Origin: Paracoccaceae bacterium
GTDB lineage: Bacteria > Pseudomonadota > Alphaproteobacteria > Rhodobacterales > Rhodobacteraceae
NCBI GenBank assembly: GCA_014323785.1
Contig: JACONJ010000036.1
Coordinates: 10,309 to 59,190 of the forward strand
Length of the DNA stretch: 48,882 nucleotides
Reading direction: 5' to 3'
The number at the start of each line of letters is the position of its first letter. Positions within the stretch are counted from its first letter, which is position 1. The translations under genes and the position numbers were made by a program. Below the pieces are notes generated by a model. That model did not search any database and had not been told where the DNA came from. It saw only the letters and a program-made list of their open reading frames with translations. Shown piece after piece: positions 35,895 through 44,005 of this stretch.

Positions 35895-36212
35895 CTACAG
35901 GGCATCCAGATCAATCTCTTGCAAAAGGGCGCGGGTGTCAAGATCAAAGACGCGCAGTACGTTGTCATCCGTCACGATCACGGCCACCGTTCCGGTCCAG
36001 GTGATACCGGTGATCGTGACCGCGCCGGGCAGATCAAATTCCCGTGGCAGGATCAGTCCGCGTGCCGGATCGCTGTTCAGCCGGATGACAAGCAGTGCCA
36101 CGATGGTTATGATACCCAGGATCATCGACGCGGTCAGGACCGTCACCAAAACCCGCAGGAATTTCAGTGTGCCTGGCAGCGGCGAATCGTTGGTTTCAGG
36201 GGAGACATCCAT
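35895..36212 (-). CDS. DUF6476 family membrane protein
   Basis: A 105-residue protein with one membrane helix (RVLVTVLTASMILGIITIVALLVI, split, about 20-43) and a C-terminal domain of beta strands (VTITGITWTGTVAVIVTDD, VLRVFDLDTRALLQEIDL) outside. It matches the small DUF6476 family usually found beside the RluA gene in this bacterial group; function unknown. Its ATG (36212-36210) and that of rluA (36211-36213) share bases in the palindrome CCATGG. It ends 4 bases from the convergent tRNA-His. Confidence 0.78.
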   Translation of the reverse strand: MDVSPETNDSPLPGTLKFLRVLVTVLTASMILGIITIVALLVIRLNSDPARGLILPREFDLPGAVTITGITWTGTVAVIVTDDNVLRVFDLDTRALLQEIDLDAL

Positions 36213-37239
36213 GGCCAGTGTTCATAACATCACGATCCTGATCGGCCCGGATCCGGCTGTGCGCCTGGATAAGGCATTGGCGCACGCAGTGCCAGAAGGG
36301 GCCGCGCTTAGCCGTTCGCGCCTGTCGCGGCTGATCGCCAAAGGGGCGGTCCAGGTTAACGGGGCGGTTGTGACCGACGGTACCGCGCGGCCGGCAGAGG
36401 GGGACAGGATCGAGGTCTCTATAGAACCCTCGGCAGAGGACGGGATCGAGGCCGAGGCGATCCCGCTTGATATCCGCCATGAGGATGACGACCTGGTCGT
36501 GGTAAATAAACCCGCGGGCATGGTGGTTCACCCTGCCCCCGGGACGCCGGAGGGTACCCTGGTCAATGCCCTGCTGCATCATTTCGGCGGGGCCCTCTCG
36601 GGGATTTCGGGGAAGAAACGACCCGGTATCGTGCATCGGATCGATAAGGATACCAGCGGTCTGCTGGTTGTGGCAAAATCTGACCGGGCGCATCATGGCC
36701 TGGCAGCGCAATTCGCCGATCACACTGTGGCGCGGCAGTATCAGGCCCTGTGCCACGGGGTACCTGACCCCGCGGGCCCGCGCCTGCGGAGCGTTCGCGG
36801 TGTCAGCCTTGAGCTGGGCGGGATGATCCGTATCACCACCCATCTTGCCCGGCACAAGAAGGATCGTCAGCGCCAGGCGGTGCTCTTTCACGGCGGACGC
36901 CATGCCATCACGCGGGTCGAGGTGGCGGAACGGTTTGGCGGTGCCGCTTTGGTGACCTGCCGGTTAGAGACCGGGCGCACCCATCAGATCCGCGTTCACA
37001 TGGCCCATATCGGGCATGGGCTGATTGGCGATCAGACCTATGGCAGGTGCCGCAAACCAGACTGGCCGCATCCGGACACCGCGGGGGCCACCCTGGTACG
37101 CGGGTTTCCCCGGCAGGCATTGCATGCGGGCAGCCTTGGGTTCAAACACCCGGTGTCCGGCGCATTCCTGCAGTTTCAATCCGGTATGCCCCGGGACATG
37201 GCCGCACTGCTGCGGGAGTTGCGCGGCAGTGGCCCGTAA
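36211..37239 (+). CDS. RluA-family pseudouridine synthase
   Basis: A 342-residue RNA-modifying enzyme. An N-terminal S4 domain (RLDKALAHAVPEGAALSRSR, LIAKGAVQVNGAVV) binds RNA. The catalytic domain has LVVVNKPAGMVVHPAPG and the active Asp in PGIVHRIDKDTSGLLVVAKS, then TGRTHQIRVHMAHIGHGLIGD. It belongs to the RluC/RluD group, probably acting on 23S rRNA; the exact site is not certain. The ATG at 36211 has AGGGGAG upstream. A hairpin follows its stop. Confidence 0.92.
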   Translation: MASVHNITILIGPDPAVRLDKALAHAVPEGAALSRSRLSRLIAKGAVQVNGAVVTDGTARPAEGDRIEVSIEPSAEDGIEAEAIPLDIRHEDDDLVVVNKPAGMVVHPAPGTPEGTLVNALLHHFGGALSGISGKKRPGIVHRIDKDTSGLLVVAKSDRAHHGLAAQFADHTVARQYQALCHGVPDPAGPRLRSVRGVSLELGGMIRITTHLARHKKDRQRQAVLFHGGRHAITRVEVAERFGGAALVTCRLETGRTHQIRVHMAHIGHGLIGDQTYGRCRKPDWPHPDTAGATLVRGFPRQALHAGSLGFKHPVSGAFLQFQSGMPRDMAALLRELRGSGP

Positions 37240-37240
37240 A

Positions 37241-37262
37241 GCAAAGCATAATTGTGCTTTGC
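37241..37262 (+). terminator. Hairpin after the RluA-family gene
   Basis: GCAAAGCA (37241-37248) pairs exactly with TGCTTTGC (37255-37262) over a 6-base loop, starting two bases past the stop codon. No long T run follows, so termination would be imperfect. Confidence 0.55.
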
Positions 37263-37326
37263 CTTCGTGAAGCCTGTATTGCCGTTTGTGTTCGCAAGGA
37301 GTATTGTTCTTCAAGTGCCGGATGGG

Positions 37327-37355
37327 CTTGAAATGCCTGCCTGGCGCACCCATAT
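37327..37355 (+). promoter_or_regulatory. Probable sigma-32 promoter of rpoH
   Basis: CTTGAA (37327-37332) and ACCCATAT (37348-37355) with a 15-base spacer fit the heat-shock consensus CTTGAA-N13-17-CCCCATNT. It lies 58 bases before the rpoH start, which suggests self-activation by the heat-shock sigma factor. Confidence 0.6.
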
Positions 37356-37378
37356 AAACCCTAAGGAAGACGGGTTTA
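37355..37378 (+). promoter_or_regulatory. Inverted repeat in the rpoH leader
   Basis: TAAACCC (37355-37361) and GGGTTTA (37372-37378) are exact complements around a 10-base loop. The element begins where the -10 box ends and precedes the ribosome site (GGGAG). It could be an RNA hairpin at the 5' end of the message or a DNA operator overlapping the transcription start. Confidence 0.45.
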
Positions 37379-37412
37379 CATCTACGCTGGTGCCGAACAG
37401 GGAGTTCACAAC

Positions 37413-38306
37413 ATGAGCAGCTATGCAAATCTGCCCGCACCGTCGCCGGAACAGGGGCTGAACCGCTATCTTTATGGCATCCAGAAGTTTCCAATGCTGG
37501 AGGCAGAAGAGGAATATATGCTTGCCAAACGGTGGGTGGATCACGAAGACACCCAAGCCGCTCATAAGATGGTGACAAGCCACCTGCGCCTGGCTGCCAA
37601 GATCGCCATGGGCTACCGCGGTTATGGATTGCCGCAGGCCGAAGTGATTTCCGAGGCGAATGTGGGTCTTATGCAGGCCGTCAAACGCTTTGACCCGGAA
37701 AAGGGATTTCGCCTTGCAACCTATGCGATGTGGTGGATCCGCGCATCGATCCAAGAATACATCCTGCGATCATGGTCGCTTGTCAAAATGGGTACCACAA
37801 ATGCGCAGAAGAAGCTGTTTTTCAATCTTCGCAGGGCCAAGGCCCGGATCGGCGCATTGGAGGATGGCGATATACGGCCCGAAAACGCCGCCCGAATCGC
37901 CGGTGACCTTGGTGTGACCGAGGCCGAGGTGGTTTTGATGAACCGGCGGTTGTCCGGCGGGGATGCGTCTCTCAACGCGATGGTTAGCAGCGATGGCGAA
38001 GGCGTGACGCAGTGGCAGGATTTGCTGGAGGATGACAATGCCGATCAGGCTGGTGATTATGCGGAACGCGATGAGTTTCGGCAGCGCATGGCGGTAATGG
38101 AGCGCGCGATGGACGTTCTGACCAAACGGGAAAGGTATATCCTGACACAACGCCGCCTGCAGGACCGCCCCGCGACGCTGGATACTCTCTCGGGTATCTA
38201 TGATGTCAGCCGCGAACGCATCCGCCAGATTGAGATACACGCCTTTGAGAAACTGCAAAAACGGATGCGCGACCTGGCCCGCAAAGACGGGCTTGTTCCG
38301 GCCTGA
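37413..38306 (+). CDS. rpoH: RNA polymerase heat-shock sigma factor RpoH
   Basis: A 297-residue sigma-32 family protein. Region 2 has HLRLAAKIAMGYRGYGLP, EANVGLMQAVKRFDPEKGFR and YAMWWIRASIQEYILRSWSL. The RpoH box, which defines the family, is QKKLFFNLR (132-140). Region 4 has LTKRERYILTQRRL and the helix-turn-helix VSRERIRQIEIHAFEKL. The start ATG follows GGGAG. Many Rhodobacterales carry two rpoH copies; which one this is cannot be told here. Confidence 0.96.
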   Translation: MSSYANLPAPSPEQGLNRYLYGIQKFPMLEAEEEYMLAKRWVDHEDTQAAHKMVTSHLRLAAKIAMGYRGYGLPQAEVISEANVGLMQAVKRFDPEKGFRLATYAMWWIRASIQEYILRSWSLVKMGTTNAQKKLFFNLRRAKARIGALEDGDIRPENAARIAGDLGVTEAEVVLMNRRLSGGDASLNAMVSSDGEGVTQWQDLLEDDNADQAGDYAERDEFRQRMAVMERAMDVLTKRERYILTQRRLQDRPATLDTLSGIYDVSRERIRQIEIHAFEKLQKRMRDLARKDGLVPA

Positions 38307-38375
38307 CCGGTGCATCTGTGATGGGTTTTAAATGTGCACCCCGCGCCAGTGGCGGCAACTGGTGTGGTGCGTGAC

Positions 38376-38420
38376 CTTGACGCGGTGGCCCGCCAAGCTT
38401 GGGTCTTGACCACGTGGCCC
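38376..38420. repeat. Two 16-bp direct repeats, 29-bp period
   Basis: CTTGAC-GCG-GTGGCCC (38376-38391) and CTTGAC-CAC-GTGGCCC (38405-38420) agree in 13 of 16 positions. They lie in the 165-base gap between the convergent rpoH and sulfotransferase genes, where no coding is seen. Confidence 0.45.
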
Positions 38421-38471
38421 AACCGGTGAACATAGCCGCAGGGATTGGCCGGAACTGCCGCTGGCTGACCG

Positions 38472-39113
38472 CTAGGCAAAGGGGATTCGGACGTATATTT
38501 CGCGTGCTTTGGCCAGCTTCAGGTAGATTTCCTCGTTGTCAAGCCTCAGCAGCTCATCTGGGATTGGCGGAGAGACGTTTAATTTGGGAATAACGAGCTT
38601 CCTGCCAGTTTTTTCCGAAAGGATGTCCGCAAGCTTTTGCAGTTCTTCATACCGGATGAAGGTGATATCAGATGGGATGTTTCCGCGTATATCCAGGCAG
38701 AAATTTATGCCGCAATCTATCTTCGCCACGGGAATCTGCTCAGGTTTTGACCACTCGCCCATAAATTCCTGGAATGTCATGCCCACTGTTGTCTTGTCGC
38801 TTTTATCTTTTGGTTTCTTTGCTTTGGTGCGCCTCTTCATCTCCAGTTCGCTGTAACGTTTCAAATCATAACGGAACCTATACCAGCTCTTCAAAACCTC
38901 AAGCGGTTCCCGAACAACAATAAACACATCACACCCATTTCGATAGAAGAAGTCCCCGAAAATCTCCCGGTATTCGACATACGATATGTGTTTAAACTTT
39001 GCGCTGCCTCCAACCTTTATGTTGGCGTAGTTCCTCAAGGTCTTGTTAAACGATGTCGAGCCCGTCTTCGGGTTCATCAGCAACACATATTTGTGATCCA
39101 GCGATGCAAGCAT
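38472..39113 (-). CDS. Sulfotransferase family 2-like protein
   Basis: A 213-residue protein. The PAPS 5' loop is LLMNPKTGSTSFNKTLRNY (about 11-29) and the 3' site is VFIVVREPLEVLKSWYRFRY (about 63-82). A Lys-rich insert (MKRRTKAKKPKDKSDK) lies between. It has many Lys, Ile and Asn codons and visibly lower GC than the core genes, suggesting recent transfer. The acceptor is unknown. It faces away from the glycosyltransferase gene at 39354, leaving about 240 bases of shared upstream DNA. Confidence 0.82.
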   Translation of the reverse strand: MLASLDHKYVLLMNPKTGSTSFNKTLRNYANIKVGGSAKFKHISYVEYREIFGDFFYRNGCDVFIVVREPLEVLKSWYRFRYDLKRYSELEMKRRTKAKKPKDKSDKTTVGMTFQEFMGEWSKPEQIPVAKIDCGINFCLDIRGNIPSDITFIRYEELQKLADILSEKTGRKLVIPKLNVSPPIPDELLRLDNEEIYLKLAKAREIYVRIPFA

Positions 39114-39353
39114 TCCAAAACATCCCCACGGTTTGACGCTTGGCAGCCCCTACCAAAAAACATCATGCGGTGTCCAGAGGAAATGTCAAGAAAACGTCCA
39201 TCGCCCCTCCGCCGCTGAACAGGTTACGGCCACGCCCAAGGGTACGGCATTTTTGTACCAAATTGGGGATTGCAAGGGGGGGAAGGTACGGTATTCATAT
39301 CCCTTGGTGCGTGCCCCGTCGGACCGCTACACACTGCAACGTGCTTTGAAAAT

Positions 39354-40328
39354 ATGGACTTTAAACAGACCCTTTCGGAACGAGAGTTCGATTTGCCCGA
39401 TTTCGAGCAAATCGCCCGCGACTATCGTATCCCTGCTTTCAGAAACCACTTTGCCTATGCTGGCATCGCATCAATTCCCCGGCGCGAGGTCAATCTGCGG
39501 CTTGTCATTGACAGTCTCTATAACCAGTTTGAGCACTTCTTTGTCTATTTGAATGAGTATCCGCACATGCCTGACTGGCTTGATGATCCAAAGATCACGG
39601 TTTTCCGTTCCCAAGATTATCGCGACCTGAGTGCGACCGGCAAAATCTTTTTTGCGCAATTTGTGGATAGGGGATATTTCTTCACATTGGACGACGATTT
39701 CATCTATCCGGGAAATTATGCCGCCAGAATGGTGGATGCCATTGATCGCCACGCCGGGCGCGTTGCGGCCTGTGTACACGGGTCCATTTTTCCGCCACAG
39801 CCCAAGTATTACTACCTGCGGGTGTCGATCTACCAATATCCGGGCGCGTTGCCAGGGGACCGATTCGTTTGCCTGCCCGGTACTGCATCCTTTGCAGTGA
39901 AGGCTGGTACGATTGATCTGTCCCTGGACACATTCTTGCCCCAGGTGATGGTAGATCTCACATGTGCAATCATTTGCAAGAATTCGGGTTTGCCTATCGT
40001 TTCGGTCGGGCGTCAAGCAGGCTGGATGCAAAATACTGATCGGGAAGGTCTGTATCACCAATTTTCAAAGGAAATAACATATCACACCGAATACGCAAAC
40101 CTGTATGCCCCATGGGGGTTTGATCAATATGCCGAAGAAATTGGTCAGATACACGATATAATACTGGCCACAAAAGGCGTGGATCCGGCCACCGATGAAC
40201 GATACGATAACGATGCGTTCCTGGCGGTGCGCAAAGGGATTACTCCGGCGAATTGGGCATATACGCCTCATTATTACGCCAAGCTTTCTAACCTGCTTCG
40301 GGTGCAACAAGAAGGAGTTCCCAAATGA
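39354..40328 (+). CDS. Putative glycosyltransferase (GT-A, DDD motif)
   Basis: A 324-residue protein. FAYAGIASIPRREVNLRLVI (about 34-53) opens a Rossmann-like domain. SLYNQFEHFFVYLNEYPHMP follows, and YFFTLDDDFIYPGNYAARMV (about 122-141) carries the acidic metal-binding triad typical of GT2-like enzymes. No membrane helices are seen. The ATG at 39354 has no strong ribosome site. Its stop overlaps the next start (ATGA at 40325), so the two proteins are very probably made together. GC is lower than in the core genes. Confidence 0.7.
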   Translation: MDFKQTLSEREFDLPDFEQIARDYRIPAFRNHFAYAGIASIPRREVNLRLVIDSLYNQFEHFFVYLNEYPHMPDWLDDPKITVFRSQDYRDLSATGKIFFAQFVDRGYFFTLDDDFIYPGNYAARMVDAIDRHAGRVAACVHGSIFPPQPKYYYLRVSIYQYPGALPGDRFVCLPGTASFAVKAGTIDLSLDTFLPQVMVDLTCAIICKNSGLPIVSVGRQAGWMQNTDREGLYHQFSKEITYHTEYANLYAPWGFDQYAEEIGQIHDIILATKGVDPATDERYDNDAFLAVRKGITPANWAYTPHYYAKLSNLLRVQQEGVPK

Positions 40329-41365
40329 GCGCATTCGCCCTGCTTGATTTCGTGCCTGGTCACCGGGCGAAGGAAAAGAATAACGCTCAGGCTTCGCCAC
40401 TGCCCGCCGTAAAACAAACGGAGACACCGCCGCGAAATCCCGTCTTTATAAGAAACGGCCAACCGGTTATCTTTGTCTCCGTCCATAATGAATCCATTTT
40501 TGAATTTGGAGACCTTTCGGCTTCACCTGATCATATTATATTGCGGGTAATGTCCACGACCAAGCCCAAAAAAGTCTTGGGCAAGGTTCAGTTCTGGTCC
40601 GCCAGGGGCACCCTCCTGAATGAAAATAAAATACAGTTCCGTGTCTTTGAAGGGTCGCGCCTGTTAGTGGAGACTGGTGTAGAGTACCTGCGTTTCGGAA
40701 CCTCTTACCGGCTGGTGGGGGTCATCAAAACGCCCGAATACGTGAGCACTGTCACGCTTCGCTTGGAACAGGGCAGTTTACCCCCCGACGCCATGGTCAC
40801 AACGCAAGCAGTACGCCTGGAAAGGAAGTGGAATTGGGATATTCCAGGTGCGGTGCCGAAAGTGTGCTTTGCGCACAGCGTTTACGTGAAGATTGCGGCG
40901 GAGCATCCGAATGTCCGGCTGGTGATGCAGTTATGCACCCCCCCTCGAACGGGAGTAAAGTATACAATACTGCGTATGTCTGATATTATTGGTACAGGCC
41001 CGGCATTCTGTCGCATGGTACGGTTCGATCAGGACGGCACATTTATCGCTCCCTCGCCGGAAGAAGCCCAAGACCGCAACGGGCTTACCCTTATCGCTTT
41101 TCCCCGGGCGCGCAAACCCGAGAACCCAAGCCACAGTAATAAGGTTGTGCCCCATAGCAGTGGGGTCTTTTGGACGACCTATATGGATATCTCGATGCTT
41201 CTGGAGGGTACGGATGGTTATCTTGATGTTCTTTCCACAAGGGTCATACGGCAAGCCGTGCTTTCGGAAGCACCCCCGAGACCGACACGAGAAAATATTA
41301 TCGCATCCTATTACCGCACGGCTTATGAGACATCGAAAGACGAAATGGAACGATTAACGTTCTGA
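40325..41365 (+). CDS. Unknown protein coupled to the glycosyltransferase
   Basis: A 346-residue soluble protein that was not recognised. After a Pro/Lys-rich head it is mostly short beta strands (PVIFVSVHNESIFEFGDLSA, KIQFRVFEGSRLLVETGVEY, YVSTVTLRLEQG), suggesting two or more beta-sandwich domains. A phrase like FWTTYMDISMLLEGTDGYLD lies near the end, and the C-terminus is helical (ENIIASYYRTAYETSKDEME). No signal peptide or membrane helix is visible. Translational coupling to the glycosyltransferase suggests a shared task, perhaps recognising or modifying the glycan. Confidence 0.6.
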   Translation: MSAFALLDFVPGHRAKEKNNAQASPLPAVKQTETPPRNPVFIRNGQPVIFVSVHNESIFEFGDLSASPDHIILRVMSTTKPKKVLGKVQFWSARGTLLNENKIQFRVFEGSRLLVETGVEYLRFGTSYRLVGVIKTPEYVSTVTLRLEQGSLPPDAMVTTQAVRLERKWNWDIPGAVPKVCFAHSVYVKIAAEHPNVRLVMQLCTPPRTGVKYTILRMSDIIGTGPAFCRMVRFDQDGTFIAPSPEEAQDRNGLTLIAFPRARKPENPSHSNKVVPHSSGVFWTTYMDISMLLEGTDGYLDVLSTRVIRQAVLSEAPPRPTRENIIASYYRTAYETSKDEMERLTF

Positions 41366-41547
41366 CCCGCGGAAAATCCTGCGCGTATATCTTATGGTGC
41401 GTATCCGGTCCGTGGAGTCAGAAATGGCAACGCCAGGGAAAAGTAAGCGGCGGCGGGTGCTGATCATGGCGGCACATTTTCGGCTCTTGACTTTGCCGTG
41501 TAATCAAGCACTTGCGGGCAAGGTTATTTCGTTTGTGAGATGCCGCC

Positions 41548-41865
41548 TCAGGTCGGCTTCTTGTGAAAGAGCAAAAGGCCAGCCAGTATCGCCGAAATAA
41601 TGCCCCAAATCCACATATCGGGGAAATTATCGCGGGCGGGAATAGAGGCCAGAAACCCCAATATAAAGAATATCTGGGCCACACGCGGAAGGCCAAAGGC
41701 AAATGCCCCGCCAAGAAACATGAGGAATGCAGTAAGCACCCCAAGCGCACCGGCTTCTTGCGTTGCCTGATCCTCAATCACACTGGAAACTCCTGTGAGT
41801 GCGCATGACTGCAACAAAGCGACAAGCCCAAGTGCAATTGCGATTATCCCGACGGCGATCTTCAT
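41548..41865 (-). CDS. Small membrane protein, unknown
   Basis: A 105-residue protein with three or four hydrophobic segments: IAVGIIAIALGLVALLQSCA (3-22), LGVLTAFLMFLGGAFAFGLP, IFFILGFLASIP and WIWGIISAILAGLLLF. The first resembles a lipoprotein signal (LLQSCAL) but may simply be a helix. A perfect AGGAGG precedes the ATG. The family is not recognised. It stands between the glycan island and mipZ, on the same strand as mipZ. Confidence 0.7.
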   Translation of the reverse strand: MKIAVGIIAIALGLVALLQSCALTGVSSVIEDQATQEAGALGVLTAFLMFLGGAFAFGLPRVAQIFFILGFLASIPARDNFPDMWIWGIISAILAGLLLFHKKPT

Positions 41866-41988
41866 AACGGGTCATCCTCCTCTTTCAGGTTCGCGCCCTT
41901 CGGCTTGGCTTGTATCCTCTGTTTAGACCCACGCCTGCCGCCTGCGCAAGTTTCCATACCGCCCGCGCCCCAGGTCGCGCCCCGCGAA

Positions 41989-42798
41989 TCAGAAATTCAC
42001 CTCAACCTCCGGCAGGTTCAGCCCCGCCAGCAAATCGCGCAACTCCTGCCGCGCGGAAAGGTTTGAGATGTTCAGCCGTTCCACCCCCAATTCACGCAGA
42101 TCAAGAAGCGTCATACCGGCGGGAAAGAGCTCTCGAAAGATCACCCGTTCGGAAAACCCGGTCCCAACCCGAAACCCGATTCGTTTCGCCAGCCGGTCCA
42201 GCGCACCGCCCACCTTGCGCTTGTTATGCATCTGCTGTGCGCCCACGCGGTTGCGCACCACGATCCAGTCAATCGCGTTCAGGCCCGCCTCTGCCCGCAT
42301 CTGCCGCGCCTGCCAGACCATCTCGGAGTAAATGCTTGGCCTCTGGATTTCATAGGTCTTGGGTTCGATCCGCGCCAGAAGGTCGAAATCCACAAAGCTG
42401 TCATTCATCGGTGTGATCAACGTGTCGGCCAGCGAATGCCCCGCATGGCTCAGCCGCGTGTGCGATCCGGGGCAATCGATCACAATGAAATCGCAGCACC
42501 CCTTCATATCGTCCAGCACCGCCAGGAGCTGCCGGTCACGCACGTTGTCATCGGGTTCCAAATCCCCGGGCGCGATTCGGGGCAACTCCATCGGAAGCGG
42601 ACAGGCCGCATTCATCCCCTTGGCCGCGATTGTGGCCTGCCGATTCTCAATATAGCGGTGAAAGCTGCGTTGGCGCAAGTCCAGATCAAGCGTCCCGACC
42701 GTATAGCCCATGCGCACCAGGGCCGTTGCGATATGCATGGCAATGGTGGATTTTCCCGACCCGCCCTTTTCATTGCCCAACACAATGATATGCGCCAC
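41989..42798 (-). CDS. mipZ: Division-plane positioning ATPase MipZ
   Basis: A 269-residue ParA/MinD-type ATPase. The deviant Walker A is GNEKGGSGKST (8-18), LDLDLRQRSFHRYIENR follows, and DFIVIDCPGSHTRLS is the Walker B region. TPMNDSFVDFDLLARIEPKT, DWIVVRNR and RELFPAGMTLLDL are the phrases that distinguish MipZ from other ParA proteins. In Caulobacter MipZ forms a gradient from the poles through ParB and blocks FtsZ away from midcell. It is divergent from the ABC transporter, with 265 bases between that contain no gene. Confidence 0.93.
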   Translation of the reverse strand: MAHIIVLGNEKGGSGKSTIAMHIATALVRMGYTVGTLDLDLRQRSFHRYIENRQATIAAKGMNAACPLPMELPRIAPGDLEPDDNVRDRQLLAVLDDMKGCCDFIVIDCPGSHTRLSHAGHSLADTLITPMNDSFVDFDLLARIEPKTYEIQRPSIYSEMVWQARQMRAEAGLNAIDWIVVRNRVGAQQMHNKRKVGGALDRLAKRIGFRVGTGFSERVIFRELFPAGMTLLDLRELGVERLNISNLSARQELRDLLAGLNLPEVEVNF

Positions 42799-43063
42799 TG
42801 TCCGATCCTCCGATTGCCTGACAGGTGGCCCTTATTTTGGTGTGTTCCCCTGCTATGCCACAATATACGGGACAAGCGGGGGTGTTAAGTGCCAAACCAC
42901 CCAGGCGGGTGGCAGCCTGGCCATTCGGCGGCGGGCACCGCCGATGTGACAGCACCAGGTCAGGCAGCCGGGGCAGGCCATGCCCCCCTTCGGGCGAAGT
43001 TCCCGCAAGGACACACCGTTTCCGGCATTCCGCACAAGGGAAACAGGCTTTAACCTAGGGGCC

Positions 43064-44005
43064 ATGCTACGCTATGCCCTGCACCGTCTGTTCTCTCTCA
43101 CGCTTAGCCTTATGGGTGCCAGTGTGGTGATCTTTCTGGTGATTGAGGTCATCCCCGGCGATTCGGCGACCTTTATGCTTGGCCTGAACGCCACGCCCGA
43201 AACCGTGGCCGCCCTGCGCGAAGATCTGGGCTTGGGCGGCAGCTTGTGGGAAAGATATTGGGCTTGGGCCAGTGGTATGGTCCGGGGGGATTTCGGTACA
43301 TCCTACACCTACCGCGTTCCTGTGTCGGACCTGGTGCTGGACCGGCTTTGGGTCTCGCTGCCGCTGGCACTTTATGCGCTGTCACTCTCTGCGCTTATCG
43401 CTTTTCCGGTCGGGCTGGTCGCCGCGGCGGGGCGGGGTACGGCGGCGGATTATGGCATCATGGGGGCGACGCAATTGGGCATCGCGGTGCCGAATTTCTG
43501 GTTCGCCATGCTGCTTGTCCTGATCTTTGCGGTAAACCTGCAATGGTTTTCGGCCGGGGGGTTCCCGGGGTGGGAGCATCCGGGCGCGGCGATGAAGGCT
43601 TTGACGCTTCCGGCCATTGCGCTGGCCCTGCCGCAAGCCTCGATTCTGGCGCGCGTCATGCGCTCGGCGGTGTTGGAAACGCTGGACCAGGATTACATCC
43701 GCACCGCCCGCGCCAGGGGCCTGTCGCACCGTCAGGCCGTGCTGCGTCACGCGCTTCGCAACGCGTTGATTCCGGTCCTGACGATCATCGGGCTGCAATT
43801 TTCCTTTTTGCTGGCGGGGGCGATCATCATCGAGAACGTCTTTTTCCTGCCGGGTCTGGGTCGCCTGATCTTTCAGGGCATCACGCAGCGCGATCTGGTG
43901 GTGGTGGAATCGGTCACCATGCTGCTGGTCTTTGCGGTGATTCTGGTCACCTTTCTGGTTGATCTTGCCTATGCAGCAGTGGACCCGAGGATCAGGCAAA
44001 CATGA
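43064..44005 (+). CDS. Peptide-type ABC transporter permease 1 (DppB-like)
   Basis: A 313-residue inner membrane protein with six helices. It opens MLRYALHRLFSLTLSLMGAS. The EAA loop that contacts the ATPase is DYIRTARARGLSHRQAVLRHALRNA (split, about 224-248), then LPGLGRLIFQGITQRD. It belongs to the DppB/OppB group that imports peptides, nickel or related solutes. ATG 43064 was chosen from family length and GGGG upstream. It is the first gene of a coupled transporter operon, but no substrate-binding protein gene precedes it. Confidence 0.92.
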   Translation: MLRYALHRLFSLTLSLMGASVVIFLVIEVIPGDSATFMLGLNATPETVAALREDLGLGGSLWERYWAWASGMVRGDFGTSYTYRVPVSDLVLDRLWVSLPLALYALSLSALIAFPVGLVAAAGRGTAADYGIMGATQLGIAVPNFWFAMLLVLIFAVNLQWFSAGGFPGWEHPGAAMKALTLPAIALALPQASILARVMRSAVLETLDQDYIRTARARGLSHRQAVLRHALRNALIPVLTIIGLQFSFLLAGAIIIENVFFLPGLGRLIFQGITQRDLVVVESVTMLLVFAVILVTFLVDLAYAAVDPRIRQT

